From positions 1 through 64,000 of the forward strand of contig NZ_LMMT01000002.1 in NCBI RefSeq assembly GCF_001422365.1: 64,000 bases of DNA, written 5' to 3'. Numbering within the stretch: the first letter of the stretch is position 1; every line of letters begins with the position of its first letter. The notes under the pieces are model-generated. The model was not told the origin of the DNA. It ran no database searches and saw only the letters and a program-made list of their open reading frames with translations. The position numbers were made by a program, and so were the translations under genes. Below are positions 43,673 to 52,667 of this stretch, one piece after another. The DNA is from Pseudorhodoferax sp. Leaf265. Its GTDB lineage: Bacteria; Pseudomonadota; Gammaproteobacteria; Burkholderiales; Burkholderiaceae_C.

Positions 43673-44991
43673 GCGTGGGTCTCCTCGTTGCCGTCCGGCT
43701 CCACCGGATCGGGCAGGCGCTGGGCCAGCACCTTGTCGATGGTGCGCCCGTCCATGTCGACGATCTCCAGCTTCCAGCCTTCCCACTCGGCGGTGTCGGC
43801 CACGTTCGGCAGCCGGCCCGACAGCAGCATCAGCATGCCGGCCAGCGTGTGGTAGCGGCCGCGCTCTTCCTCGGGCACGCTGGACAGGCCCAGGCGGTCC
43901 TTGAGCTCGGGCACCGGGATGTGGCCGTCCAGCAGCCAGCTGCCGTCCTCGCGCTGCACGGCCCAGGAGGTCTGCGGGTCGCGCGGCTGGAATTCGCCGG
44001 TGATGGCCTCGATCAGGTCCTGCAGCGTGACGATGCCCTGCACCTCGCCGTACTCGTCGATGACGAAGGCCATCTGCATGTCGCTGGAGCGGAAGTTGTC
44101 CAGAAGTTCCATGCCGGTCAGCGTCTCGGGCACGTACAGCGGCTGCGTCAGGGTCTGGGTCGACAGGTCGCGCTGGTCTTCGCGCAGCGCGCGCGACAGC
44201 CACTGCCGCGCGTTCAGGATGCCCAGCACGTTGTCCAGCCCGCCGCGCACCACCGGGAAGCGCGCGTGGTCGCTCTCCTCGATGCGCTGCAGGTTCTCCT
44301 CGAAGGGCAGGTCGGCGTCCAGCGTGACCACGTCGCTGCGCGGCACCATCAGCGAGACGATCTGGCGGTCGTCCAGGCGGAACACGTTGCGCACCATGTC
44401 GTGCTCGTGCGACTCGATCACGCCGGCGGTCGTGCCCTCGGCCAGCATGGCGTGGATTTCCTCGGCCGTGATCGGGTTGGGGTTGCCGTCCTTCACGCCC
44501 AGCACGCGCAGCAGGAAATGCGTGGAGATGGTCAGCAGCTTGACGAAGGGCTTGGTGGCCGTGGCCAGCCAGTTGATGGGCCGCGCCACCAGGCGGGCCA
44601 GGGTTTCCGGATGCGTCTGCCCCAGCCGCTTGGGCACCAGTTCGCCGGCGACGATGGAGACATAGGTGATCAGCACCACCACCAGGGCGGTGGCGGCGTA
44701 GCCGCTGGAGGAGGCCGGCACGCCCATCTCGGTCAGCCAGTCCGCGAGCGGCGCGGCCAGCGCGGCCTCGCCGACGATGCCGTTCAGCACGCCGATGGAG
44801 GTGATGCCGATCTGGATGGTGGACAGGAAGCGCGTCGGGTCTTCGCCGAGCTTGATCGCGGCGCTGGCGGCCGGATCGCCTTCATCGACGAGCTTTTGCA
44901 GGCGCGCGCGGCGCGCCGTGACGAGCGCGATTTCCGACATCGCGAACAGGCCGTTGAGCAGGACCAAGGCCAGTAAAACAAGTATTTCCAC
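43669..44991 (-). CDS. CNNM/HlyC-CorC family membrane protein
   Basis: 440 residues. An N-terminal DUF21 (CNNM) domain with about four helices (1-150) is followed by a CBS pair (about 205-335) and a C-terminal CorC_HlyC domain (about 350-425). The motif GITSIGVLNG and the GELVPKRLG segment are family hallmarks. Such proteins are linked to magnesium/cobalt efflux or membrane ion balance; older annotations call them hemolysins, which is misleading. The lipoprotein gene overlaps its stop. Confidence 0.88.
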   Translation of the reverse strand: MEILVLLALVLLNGLFAMSEIALVTARRARLQKLVDEGDPAASAAIKLGEDPTRFLSTIQIGITSIGVLNGIVGEAALAAPLADWLTEMGVPASSSGYAATALVVVLITYVSIVAGELVPKRLGQTHPETLARLVARPINWLATATKPFVKLLTISTHFLLRVLGVKDGNPNPITAEEIHAMLAEGTTAGVIESHEHDMVRNVFRLDDRQIVSLMVPRSDVVTLDADLPFEENLQRIEESDHARFPVVRGGLDNVLGILNARQWLSRALREDQRDLSTQTLTQPLYVPETLTGMELLDNFRSSDMQMAFVIDEYGEVQGIVTLQDLIEAITGEFQPRDPQTSWAVQREDGSWLLDGHIPVPELKDRLGLSSVPEEERGRYHTLAGMLMLLSGRLPNVADTAEWEGWKLEIVDMDGRTIDKVLAQRLPDPVEPDGNEETHA

Positions 44992-45089
44992 AGGGCACCC
45001 AAAGGGTAAGACAAGAGGTTGGCACCGCCGCGACGGCGACGGGCTTGGCCAGGTTGGCCGGTAGACGGGAAAGAGGACGCGCGGCGGCG

Positions 45090-45437
45090 CTAGCCGCGCG
45101 CGATGAAGGCGATGGGCGGCCGCTGCAGGCGGGCTAGGTGCGGCGCGAGCCAGCCGCTGGGCACCGGCGCGTCGGGCCGCACGGCCAGGCCGGCCACGGC
45201 GACGGCCTCACCCGGCCCCAGCAGGCCGAGCAGGTCGGCCAGCAGCTGGAACGGCAGGTTGTCGAGGTGGTGGTCGTCGAGCGAGCCGCCCGCGGCTTCG
45301 GCGGGTGCGGAGGCGGGGGCGGCGAGGAACTGCTCGGAGAGGGCGTCGGAGCAGACCTCGGCGGCTTGCTCCTGGGCGGAGAAACCCATCCATGCCATGA
45401 CCAGGGCAAGGAAGAAGGCGAGGGCCCGGGAACGCAT
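45090..45437 (-). CDS. Small secreted hypothetical protein
   Basis: 115 residues with a signal peptide ending near residue 21-26 (WMGFSAQEQAA). The rest is Ala/Leu/Pro-rich with an aspartate/histidine patch (LDDHHLDNL). I recognise no domain. A GC-rich inverted repeat (arms GCGCGGC and GCCGCGC at 45079-45099) spans the stop codon, without a T-run. Confidence 0.5.
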   Translation of the reverse strand: MRSRALAFFLALVMAWMGFSAQEQAAEVCSDALSEQFLAAPASAPAEAAGGSLDDHHLDNLPFQLLADLLGLLGPGEAVAVAGLAVRPDAPVPSGWLAPHLARLQRPPIAFIARG

Positions 45438-45488
45438 GATGGGCCGGATTTTACGGGGGCGCTGCAGCGCCCCGCGGCGAGGGCAGTG

Positions 45489-45863
45489 TCAGGCGCGCGC
45501 GCGTGCCGTACTGAACTTGCCGTGCGGCAGGCTGGCCAGGCGCGAGAACATGCGCCGGCAGTAGCCCGCGACGGACAGGCACTTGTTGATCTCTTCCACG
45601 GGCAGCGGGCCGGAGACGACCACGATGTCGTTGGCGCTGTCCTGCGCGCCCGCCGCGCGCAGCCGGCGCCGCGCGCCATTGGCCCAGGAATGGATGCGCG
45701 CCGGGTTGCCGTGCTGGTGCAGGTGGCCAGTGCTGGCGTCGAAGGCAATGGCGACCGTGTCGGTCTTGAGTTTGAGCTTGTGTTCCCCCGTGGCCAGGCT
45801 CGGCGGGGTGGCCAGGTCGTACAGGTAGTAGCTGCCGGCTTTCAACTGGTACTGCAGATCCAT
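45489..45863 (-). CDS. Hypothetical cytoplasmic protein
   Basis: 124 residues from the ATG at 45863, which has AAAGGA just upstream; longer frames run into dbpA antisense. No signal peptide or membrane helix. The sequence begins with alternating hydrophobic strands (YQLKAGSYYLYDL) and contains a GHLHQHGNPARIHSW segment. It is not recognised. It is divergent from dbpA across a 139-base gap. Confidence 0.6.
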   Translation of the reverse strand: MDLQYQLKAGSYYLYDLATPPSLATGEHKLKLKTDTVAIAFDASTGHLHQHGNPARIHSWANGARRRLRAAGAQDSANDIVVVSGPLPVEEINKCLSVAGYCRRMFSRLASLPHGKFSTARARA

Positions 45864-46002
45864 ACGGTGTCCTTTTTGGGGGCATTCTGGTGGGCGGTCA
45901 GGCCAGCCAAACGCCGGTGCAACAAGGGGAATCGGTGCCAGTTCGCGATTTTGCGCTGCAATCTGCGCAATTCCTGGCTTGACGAGCGCGGACAATCGCG
46001 AC

Positions 46003-47400
46003 ATGTCTGAAACGAATTTGGCGGACCTCGCGTTCGCACGCCTCCCGCTGGCCCCGGCCACGCTGGAGAACCTGGCCAGCCTGGGCTTCACGCAGATGAC
46101 GCCGATCCAGGCGGCCAGCCTGCCGCTGGCGTTGGCCGGGCGCGACCTGATCGCCCAGGCCGAGACCGGCAGCGGCAAGACCGCCGCTTTCGGGCTGGCG
46201 CTGCTGGCCGGGCTGAACCCGCGCTTTTTCGGCGTGCAGGCGCTGGTGCTGTGTCCCACGCGCGAACTGGCCGACCAGGTGGCGCAGGAACTGCGCCGCC
46301 TGGCGCGCGCGCAGGACAACATCAAGACCGTGGTGCTGTGCGGCGGCGTGCCGCTGCGCAACCAGACCGCCAGCCTGGAGCACGGTGCGCACATCGTGGT
46401 GGGCACGCCGGGCCGCGTGCTGGACCACCTGGAGCGCGGCCACCTCGTGCTGGACGGCCTGCGCACGCTGGTGCTGGACGAGGCCGACCGCATGCTGGAC
46501 ATGGGCTTCATGGACGACATCGCCGCCGTGGCGCGGCGTTGTCCGGCCGAGCGCCAGACGCTGCTGTTCTCGGCCACCTATCCCGACGGCATCGCCCAGC
46601 TGGCGCGCCAGTTCCTGCGCGATCCGAAGCAGATCACGGTCGAGAAGAAGCAGGACGTGAGCCACATCGTCCAGCACTGGTACGAGGTGGAGGAGAGCGC
46701 GCGGCTGGACGCCGTGGTGCGCCTGCTGCGCCACCACCGGCCCGACAACGCGCTGGCCTTTTGCAACACCAAGCAGCAGTGCCGCGACCTGCTGGCCGTG
46801 CTGCGCGGCCATGGTTTCGCGGCGCTGGCGCTGTACGGCGAGCTCGAGCAGGTCGAGCGCGACCAGGTGCTGGTGCGCTTCGCCAACCGCAGCGCCAATG
46901 TGCTAGTGGCCACCGACGTGGCCGCGCGCGGGCTGGACATCGCGCGGCTGGGCGCCGTCGTCAACGTCGAGGTGACGCCCGACCCCGAGGTGCACGTGCA
47001 CCGCATCGGCCGCACCGGCCGTGCCGGCGAGAAGGGCCTGGCCCTGAACCTGGCCAGCATGGACGAGATGGGCCGCGTGGGCCGCATCGAGCAACTGCAG
47101 GGCCAGCCCACGCGCTTCGAGTCGCTGGCCGCGCTGCGCGACGAAGGCATGCCCCCGCCCCCGCCCATGGCCACGCTGCAGATCCAGGGCGGACGCAAGG
47201 AGAAGATCCGCGCCGGCGACGTGCTGGGCGCGCTGACCGGCGAGGCCGGCTACACGCGCGAGCAGATCGGCAAGATCGACGTCAACGAGTTCTCGACCTA
47301 TGTGGCGGTGGCGCGCGGCATCGCGCAGCAGGCCGCGAACAAGCTCGACCGCGGCCGCATCAAGGGCAAGAGCGTGCGCGTGCGCCTGCTCGACGATTGA
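46003..47400 (+). CDS. dbpA: ATP-dependent RNA helicase DbpA
   Basis: 465 residues from the ATG at 46003. A DEAD-box protein: Q-motif (GFTQMTPIQ), AETGSGKT, PTRELA, TPGR, DEAD, SAT, and HRIGRTGR are in order. The C-terminal 75 residues or so fit the DbpA RNA-binding domain (IRAGDVLGAL...IGKIDVNEFSTYVAV), which recognises 23S rRNA hairpin 92 during large-subunit assembly. The length is typical of DbpA. Confidence 0.92.
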   Translation: MSETNLADLAFARLPLAPATLENLASLGFTQMTPIQAASLPLALAGRDLIAQAETGSGKTAAFGLALLAGLNPRFFGVQALVLCPTRELADQVAQELRRLARAQDNIKTVVLCGGVPLRNQTASLEHGAHIVVGTPGRVLDHLERGHLVLDGLRTLVLDEADRMLDMGFMDDIAAVARRCPAERQTLLFSATYPDGIAQLARQFLRDPKQITVEKKQDVSHIVQHWYEVEESARLDAVVRLLRHHRPDNALAFCNTKQQCRDLLAVLRGHGFAALALYGELEQVERDQVLVRFANRSANVLVATDVAARGLDIARLGAVVNVEVTPDPEVHVHRIGRTGRAGEKGLALNLASMDEMGRVGRIEQLQGQPTRFESLAALRDEGMPPPPPMATLQIQGGRKEKIRAGDVLGALTGEAGYTREQIGKIDVNEFSTYVAVARGIAQQAANKLDRGRIKGKSVRVRLLDD

Positions 47401-47425
47401 GCGCTTCCGTTCCTATACTGCCGGA

Positions 47426-48124
47426 ATGAACCAGACGGTACATTCCCGGCGCCGCGTGGCCGCTGCCAAGCCCGCGGCCAAGGAAAAGGAGACAAGCCGG
47501 ACCAACGATCCCGCGCGCACCATGGCCAACATCCTGGACGTGGCGCTCACGGAGTTCGCGGAGAAGGGCCTGGACGGCGCGCGCATCGACGAGATCGCGG
47601 CCGCCACGCAGACCTCCAAGCGCATGATCTACTACTACTTCGGCAGCAAGGAGGGCCTGTACCTGGCCGTGCTGGAGGCCAGCTACCGCGCCATGCGCGA
47701 GACCGAGGCCGATTTGCACCTGGACGATCTGCCGCCCGAGGCCGCGCTGCGCCGGCTGGTGGAATTCACCTTCGACCACCACCTTGCGACGGAGCCTTAC
47801 ATCCGCGTGGTGATGGCCGAGAACATGCAGCGCGGCCACTACATGGCGCAGAGCCAGAGCATCGAGCGGCTCAACGTGCCGGCGATCTCGGCCATCGAGG
47901 GGCTCTACGCACGCGGCCTGGCCGCCGGGGTGTTCCGCGCCGGCGTGGACGCCATCGACCTGCACGCCACGATCTCGGCGCTGTGCTTCTTCAACGTCGC
48001 CAACCGCCACACCTTCGGCCTGATCTTCAAGCGCGACTACACCGACCCCGCCGTCGTCGCTGCGCGCCGCGAGTCCATCGTGCAGACCGTGCTGCGCTTC
48101 GTGCAAACCAGGGTAAGCCCCTAG
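47426..48124 (+). CDS. TetR-family regulator of the TRAP/aroQ operon
   Basis: 232 residues from the ATG at 47426. The TetR helix-turn-helix (about residues 35-80) includes GLDGARIDEIAAATQTSKRM and YYYFGSKEGL; the C-terminal part is the ligand-binding helical domain. It stands 52 bases before the TRAP transporter genes in the same direction. The same 21-base motif occurs over its own start and just before dctQ, so it probably represses itself and the operon until a ligand binds. Confidence 0.88.
   Translation: MNQTVHSRRRVAAAKPAAKEKETSRTNDPARTMANILDVALTEFAEKGLDGARIDEIAAATQTSKRMIYYYFGSKEGLYLAVLEASYRAMRETEADLHLDDLPPEAALRRLVEFTFDHHLATEPYIRVVMAENMQRGHYMAQSQSIERLNVPAISAIEGLYARGLAAGVFRAGVDAIDLHATISALCFFNVANRHTFGLIFKRDYTDPAVVAARRESIVQTVLRFVQTRVSP
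47429..47449. promoter_or_regulatory. Putative TetR operator over the regulator start
   Basis: Positions 47429-47449 match 48136-48156 at 16 of 21 bases (shared AACCAG, G, TACATT, C and GG). It lies within the first codons of the regulator gene, where binding could block its own expression. It partly encodes protein, so chance similarity is possible. Confidence 0.4.
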
Positions 48125-48132
48125 AAAAGAAA

Positions 48133-48159
48133 ACTAACCAGTTCGTACATTACTGGGTT
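48133..48159. promoter_or_regulatory. Putative TetR operator before the TRAP genes
   Basis: The palindrome ACTAAC-CA-GTTCGT (48133-48146) has five of six pairs matching. The wider block AACCAGT ... ACTGGGTT (48136-48159) is a second, imperfect inverted repeat. It sits 18 bases before the dctQ start, in a 52-base gap, and resembles the motif at 47429-47449. Confidence 0.5.
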
Positions 48160-48176
48160 CACACAGGAGACGAGGC

Positions 48177-48692
48177 GTGATCCAGAAATTCATCCACGGC
48201 TATTGCCGCCTGCTGGGCTGGCTCATGGTCGCGAGCCTGGCACTCATGGTGGTCATGGTGTTCGGCAACGTGGTCATGCGCTACGCGTTCAACTCGGGGC
48301 TCACGCTGTCCGAGGAGCTGTCGCGCTGGCTGTTCGTCTGGATGACCTTCCTCGGGGCCGTGGTGGCGCTGAACGAGCGGGGGCACCTGGGCACCGATAC
48401 GCTGATCGCGCGCTTGCCGCCTGCCGGCCAGAAGGTCTGTCTGTTCCTGAGCCTGGTGCTGATGTGCTGGATCTGCTGGCTGATCTTCGACGGCGCCTGG
48501 CAGCAGGTGAAGATCAACTGGGATTCGACCAGTGCGGTGATGGAGGCCTCCATGGGCTACTTCTACGCCAGCGGCATGGTGTTCGCGGTCCTCGCGGCGC
48601 CGGTGCTGCTGCTCAACCTGGTGCGCCTGCTGGCAGGCCGCATGTCCGACGGTGAACTGATCGGCGTGCGCGAGAACGAGGACCAAGCATGA
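48177..48692 (+). CDS. TRAP transporter small permease (DctQ type)
   Basis: 171 residues from a GTG start with GGAGACGAGG upstream. Four membrane helices in the DctQ pattern are seen, with the ELSRWLFVWMTFLGAV segment in the middle. DctQ pairs with the large subunit encoded next, whose ATG overlaps this stop (ATGA). TRAP systems use a sodium gradient and a periplasmic receptor to import carboxylates. Confidence 0.9.
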   Translation: MIQKFIHGYCRLLGWLMVASLALMVVMVFGNVVMRYAFNSGLTLSEELSRWLFVWMTFLGAVVALNERGHLGTDTLIARLPPAGQKVCLFLSLVLMCWICWLIFDGAWQQVKINWDSTSAVMEASMGYFYASGMVFAVLAAPVLLLNLVRLLAGRMSDGELIGVRENEDQA

Positions 48693-49969
48693 CCATCGCG
48701 ATCTTCCTGGGCTCCCTGCTGCTGGCCATGGCCATCGGCGTGCCGATCTCGTTCGCACTGCTGGCCAGCGGCGCCGCGCTGATGGTGCAGATGGACATGT
48801 TCGACGCGCAGATCCTGGCGCAGAACCTGATCGAAGGCTCCAACAGTTTCCCGCTGCTGGCCGTGCCCTTCTTCATGCTGGCCGGCGAGATCATGAACGC
48901 GGGCGGTCTGTCACGCCGCATCGTGCAGTTCGCCATGGCGCTGGTCGGCCACGTGCGGGGCGGCCTGGGCTACGTGGCCATCGGCGCGGCCGTGATGATG
49001 GCGGCGCTGTCGGGCTCGGCCGTGGCCGATGCGGCCGCGCTGTCGGCCCTGCTGCTGCCGATGATGGTGGCGGCCGGCCACGACAAGGCGCGCTCGGCCG
49101 GCCTGCTGTCGGCCGCCAGCATCATCGCGCCGGTGATCCCGCCGTCCATCGGCTTCGTGATCTTCGGCGTGGCCGCCAACGTGTCGATCTCCAAGCTGTT
49201 CCTGGCCGGCATCGTGCCGGGCGTGCTGCTGGGCGTGGCCCTGTGTTTCACCTGGTGGTGGCTGGGCCGGCGCGAGAACGTGCCGTCGCAACCGCGCCGC
49301 AGCCGCGCCGAGATTCTCCATGCGCTCAAGGATGCGACCTTCGCGCTGGGTCTGCCCGTCATCGTCATCGTGGGCCTGAAGTTCGGCGTGTTCACGCCAA
49401 CCGAGGCAGCTGTCGTCGCGGCCGTCTACGCGCTGCTGATCTCGGTCTTCGTCTACCGGGAACTGAAGTTCAACCAGTTGTTCGGCCTGTTCCTGGCGGC
49501 GGCCAAGACCACGGCCGTGATCATGTTCCTGGTGGCCGCCGCCATGGTGAGCGCCTGGCTGATCACGGTGGCGCAGTTGCCTGACCAGATCGTGAGTTTG
49601 CTGCAGCCGCTGCTGGACAGCCCGCGCCTGTTGATGGCGGCCATCATGGTCCTGGTGATCGTCGTCGGCACGGCCATGGACATGACCCCCACTGTGCTGA
49701 TCCTGACGCCGGTGCTGATGCCCATCGTCAAGGCGGCCGGCATCGACCCGGTCTACTTCGGCGTGCTGTTCATCATGAACAACGCCATCGGCCTGATCAC
49801 GCCGCCGGTGGGCACTGTGCTCAACACCGTGGCGGGTGTTGGCAAGATCAGCATGGACCAGGTGACCAAGGGCGTCTGGCCGTTCATGATCGCGCAGTTC
49901 CTGCTGATGTTCCTGATGGTGCTGTTCCCCGCCATCGTCACGGTGCCGGCGCGCTGGCTGGCTGGCTGA
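48689..49969 (+). CDS. TRAP transporter large permease (DctM type)
   Basis: 426 residues, with about 12 membrane helices of the ion-transporter superfamily. Typical DctM features include FPLLAVPFFMLAGEIM near residue 52, ALSGSAVADAAALSALLLPMM, and the second-half PPVGTVLN segment. It forms the sodium-coupled pathway of the TRAP system. It overlaps the small-permease gene. Confidence 0.92.
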   Translation: MTIAIFLGSLLLAMAIGVPISFALLASGAALMVQMDMFDAQILAQNLIEGSNSFPLLAVPFFMLAGEIMNAGGLSRRIVQFAMALVGHVRGGLGYVAIGAAVMMAALSGSAVADAAALSALLLPMMVAAGHDKARSAGLLSAASIIAPVIPPSIGFVIFGVAANVSISKLFLAGIVPGVLLGVALCFTWWWLGRRENVPSQPRRSRAEILHALKDATFALGLPVIVIVGLKFGVFTPTEAAVVAAVYALLISVFVYRELKFNQLFGLFLAAAKTTAVIMFLVAAAMVSAWLITVAQLPDQIVSLLQPLLDSPRLLMAAIMVLVIVVGTAMDMTPTVLILTPVLMPIVKAAGIDPVYFGVLFIMNNAIGLITPPVGTVLNTVAGVGKISMDQVTKGVWPFMIAQFLLMFLMVLFPAIVTVPARWLAG

Positions 49970-50003
49970 GCCCTTCCGACCTCTTTCCCCACTGGAGACA
50001 TCC

Positions 50004-51005
50004 ATGAAACGACTCCTGCTCAAGACCCTGGTGGCCGCTGCCGCCGTCGCCGCGTTCGGTGCCGCCCAGGCCCAGGACACCCGCACCATCAAGTTCGCCA
50101 CCCAGAACCCCAAGGGCCATCCCATCGTGATGGGCATGGAGAAGTTCGCCGAACTGGTCACCGCCAAGTCCGGCGGCAAGCTCAAGGTCAACCTGTTCCC
50201 GGGCGGCACGCTGGGCAGCGACCAGGCCAACGTCTCGGCCATCCAGGGCGGCACGCTGGAGATGGCGTCCATGAACTCCGGCATCCTGGCCAGCCAGGTC
50301 AAGGAATTCGCGGTCTACGACTTCCCGTTCATGTTCGGCAGCAACGCCGAGGTCGAGGCCGTGGTCGACGGCCCCTTCGGCAAGAAGCTGCACGACAAGC
50401 TCAAGGACAAGGGACTGATCGGCCTGTCGTACTTCGAGCTGGGGTTCCGCGACATCACCAACAGCAAGCGCCCCATCACCAAGGTGGAAGACCTGGCGGG
50501 CCTGAAGCTGCGCGTGATCCCGAACCCGATCAACGTGGACTGGGTCAAGGCGCTGGACGCCAACCCCACGCCGCTGCCCTTCCCCGAGGTCTATGCCGCG
50601 CTGGAGCAAAAGGCCATCGACGGCCAGGAGAATCCGGTCACGGTCATCAACGCCAACAAGTTCTTCGAGGTGCAGAAGCACGTGGTGCTGAGCCACCACC
50701 AGTACAACCCGCAGTCGGTGCTGATCAGCAAGAAGTTCTGGGATAGCCTGCCGCCGGCGCAGCAGAAGATCGTCGCCGACGCGGCCGCCGAGGCCACCAA
50801 GTTCCAGCGTCAGGCTGCGCGCGACCAGGTGGCGACCGCGCTGGACAACATGAAGAAGAACGGCATGCAGGTGACCGAGCTGCCGCCGGCCGAACTGAAC
50901 AAGCTGCGCGACAAGATGCGCCCGGTCACCGCCAAGCACGCCGTGACGGTGGGCCAGGACGTGGTGGCCGAGTTGCAGGCCGAGCTGGCCAAGGTCCGCA
51001 AGTAA
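50004..51005 (+). CDS. TRAP transporter periplasmic receptor (DctP type)
   Basis: 333 residues with a signal peptide cut near residue 23 (FGAAQAQ) and a good GGAGA site upstream. The DctP-family fold is recognisable in TIKFATQNPKGHP, the LAGLKLRVIPNP segment, where a conserved Arg usually clamps the ligand carboxylate, and ALEQKAIDGQENP. It captures a carboxylate in the periplasm for the permease encoded just before. The neighbours suggest a hydroaromatic acid such as quinate or shikimate; that is inference. Confidence 0.9.
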   Translation: MKRLLLKTLVAAAAVAAFGAAQAQDTRTIKFATQNPKGHPIVMGMEKFAELVTAKSGGKLKVNLFPGGTLGSDQANVSAIQGGTLEMASMNSGILASQVKEFAVYDFPFMFGSNAEVEAVVDGPFGKKLHDKLKDKGLIGLSYFELGFRDITNSKRPITKVEDLAGLKLRVIPNPINVDWVKALDANPTPLPFPEVYAALEQKAIDGQENPVTVINANKFFEVQKHVVLSHHQYNPQSVLISKKFWDSLPPAQQKIVADAAAEATKFQRQAARDQVATALDNMKKNGMQVTELPPAELNKLRDKMRPVTAKHAVTVGQDVVAELQAELAKVRK

Positions 51006-51011
51006 AGTCCC

Positions 51012-52076
51012 ATGACGCGCATCGCCGTGGCCGGGGCCGGCTACATCGGCCAGGCCCACATGGCCGCGGTGCAGGCCGAGCCGGGTTGTACGCTCGCGGC
51101 GGTCGTCGACCCCTCGCCGGCCGCGGCCGGCGCGGCGGCACGCGCCGGCGTGCCGCTGTACCCTTCGATCGAGGCGCTGCTGGCGCGTGACCGGCCCGAC
51201 GGCCTGGTGCTGGCCACACCGAACGCGCTGCATGTGCCGCAGGCGCTGCAGTGCGTGGACGCCGGCCTGCCGGTGCTGCTGGAAAAGCCCGTCGCCACCA
51301 CCGTGGCCGAGGCCCGCACGCTGCTGGCGCGTGTGCAAGGGAAGGGCGCGCGCGTGCTGGTGGGCCACCACCGTGCGCACAGCCCCATCATGGCCAAGGC
51401 CCGGCAGGTCGTGGCCTCGGGCCAGCTCGGTCGGCTGGTCGCGGTGATGGGCAGCGCCACCTTCTACAAGCCCGACAGCTACTTCGCCGACGGCCCCTGG
51501 CGGCGCGAGCCCGGCGGCGGCCCCATCCTGCTGAACATGGTCCACGAGGTGCACAACCTGCGCATGCTGTGCGGCGAGATCACCCAGGTGCAGGCCATGG
51601 CCTCGCAGGCCGTGCGCGGCTTCGCGGTGGAGGACACGGTGAGCATGGGCCTGCGCTTCGCCAATGGCGTGCTGGGCAGCTTCCTGCTGTCGGACACCGC
51701 GGCCTGCGCGCGCAGCTGGGAGCAGACCAGCCAGGAGAACCCGGCCTACCCCAGCTACGCCGACGAGGACTGCTACGTGCTGACCGGCAGCAATGGCAGC
51801 CTCTCGGTGCCGACCATGCGGCTCAAGACCTACCCGCGGCCCGAGGAGCGGTCCTGGTGGAAACCGTTCGAGGTGGGCCAGGTCGGCCTGGTGCGCGAAG
51901 ACCCGATCCAGCGCCAGATGGCGCACTTCGCCGCCGTGGTGCGTGGCGAGGCCGAGCCGCTCGTGGACGTGCACGACGGCTTGCAGAATCTTGCCGTCAC
52001 CGAAGCCATCGTGCAGGCTGCCGCGAGCGGCCGCACGGTGGACATCCCTGAACCCGCTCCCAAGGAAACCGCATGA
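51012..52076 (+). CDS. Gfo/Idh/MocA-family oxidoreductase
   Basis: 354 residues. An N-terminal Rossmann fold (AGAGYIGQAHMAAVQAEPG) binds NAD(P), and EKPVATTVAEA contains the family's catalytic/cofactor Lys. The C-terminal domain carries the HEVHNLRMLCG segment usual for the family. Such enzymes oxidise polyols, sugars or hydroaromatic acids. Its position, six bases after the TRAP receptor and overlapping aroQ, suggests it acts on the imported compound before dehydration; the substrate is inferred. Confidence 0.87.
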   Translation: MTRIAVAGAGYIGQAHMAAVQAEPGCTLAAVVDPSPAAAGAAARAGVPLYPSIEALLARDRPDGLVLATPNALHVPQALQCVDAGLPVLLEKPVATTVAEARTLLARVQGKGARVLVGHHRAHSPIMAKARQVVASGQLGRLVAVMGSATFYKPDSYFADGPWRREPGGGPILLNMVHEVHNLRMLCGEITQVQAMASQAVRGFAVEDTVSMGLRFANGVLGSFLLSDTAACARSWEQTSQENPAYPSYADEDCYVLTGSNGSLSVPTMRLKTYPRPEERSWWKPFEVGQVGLVREDPIQRQMAHFAAVVRGEAEPLVDVHDGLQNLAVTEAIVQAAASGRTVDIPEPAPKETA

Positions 52077-52519
52077 AGATCCTCACGCTGCACGGCATCA
52101 ACCTGAACATGTTCGGCAAGCGCGACCCCAAGACCTACGGCACGGCCACGCTGGCGGACATCGACGCGCAGCTGGTCGCGCTGGGCCAGGAGCTGGGCGT
52201 GCAGGTCGAATGCTTCCAGAGCAACTTCGAAGGCGCGATGGTCGAGCGCATCCACGCCGCCCACACCGAGGGCGTGGACGCCATCGTCATCAACGCCGGC
52301 GCCTGGACCCACTACAGCTACGGCATCCGCGACGCGCTGGCCATCCTGAAGTGCCCCATCGTCGAGGTGCACATGTCCAACGTGCATGCGCGCGAGGCCT
52401 TCCGCCACCACTCGGTGCTGGCCGAGATCGCCCAGGGCCAGATCGCCGGCTTCGGCGTGGACAGCTACCTGCTCGGCCTGCGCACGGCCGTCACGCACGC
52501 CAAGGCCAAGCAGGGCTGA
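52073..52519 (+). CDS. aroQ: Type II 3-dehydroquinate dehydratase
   Basis: 148 residues, the usual size for this dodecameric enzyme. It reversibly dehydrates 3-dehydroquinate to 3-dehydroshikimate. Diagnostic segments: GINLNMFGKRDPKTYG with the catalytic loop Arg and Tyr, the FQSNFEGAMVERIH stretch, NAGAWTHYSYGIRDAL, and VEVHMSNVHARE with the catalytic His. A copy inside a transporter operon, overlapping an oxidoreductase, points to a catabolic role (quinate breakdown) rather than aromatic amino-acid synthesis. Confidence 0.92.
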   Translation: MKILTLHGINLNMFGKRDPKTYGTATLADIDAQLVALGQELGVQVECFQSNFEGAMVERIHAAHTEGVDAIVINAGAWTHYSYGIRDALAILKCPIVEVHMSNVHAREAFRHHSVLAEIAQGQIAGFGVDSYLLGLRTAVTHAKAKQG

Positions 52520-52521
52520 AG

Positions 52522-52539
52522 CGCAGGCCCAGGCCTGCG
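52522..52539 (+). terminator. GC-rich hairpin after aroQ
   Basis: A perfect 8-bp inverted repeat (CGCAGGCC and GGCCTGCG, two bases between) follows the aroQ stop by two bases. No T-run follows, so termination would have to be assisted. Confidence 0.35.
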
Positions 52540-52613
52540 GCGTGCGCGCAACAAGCATGTAACACCGGGCGCCATTTCGGCGGGCTGCCAATTTGTTGCA
52601 TGGGACTGTCTAT

Positions 52614-52638
52614 ATTCCGAAAATAAACTGATCGGAAT
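52614..52638. promoter_or_regulatory. Inverted repeat upstream of DUF4394 gene
   Basis: Arms ATTCCGA (52614-52620) and TCGGAAT (52632-52638) are separated by 11 AT-rich bases, 30 bases before the next start codon. It may be an operator or lie at a promoter; no matching regulator is known. Confidence 0.35.
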
Positions 52639-52667
52639 TGAGACAAATCCGTCCTGGAGCGCCCGCC

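Noticed and set aside
45079-45099. GC-rich hairpin at the stop of the small secreted gene as a terminator
   Set aside because: It overlaps the coding end and has no T-run, so I only mention it in that gene's entry.
49938-51974. Large minus-strand frame opposite the TRAP receptor and oxidoreductase
   Set aside because: Composition of a shadow frame (His/Gln/Arg/Gly-rich), wholly antisense to two well-supported genes.
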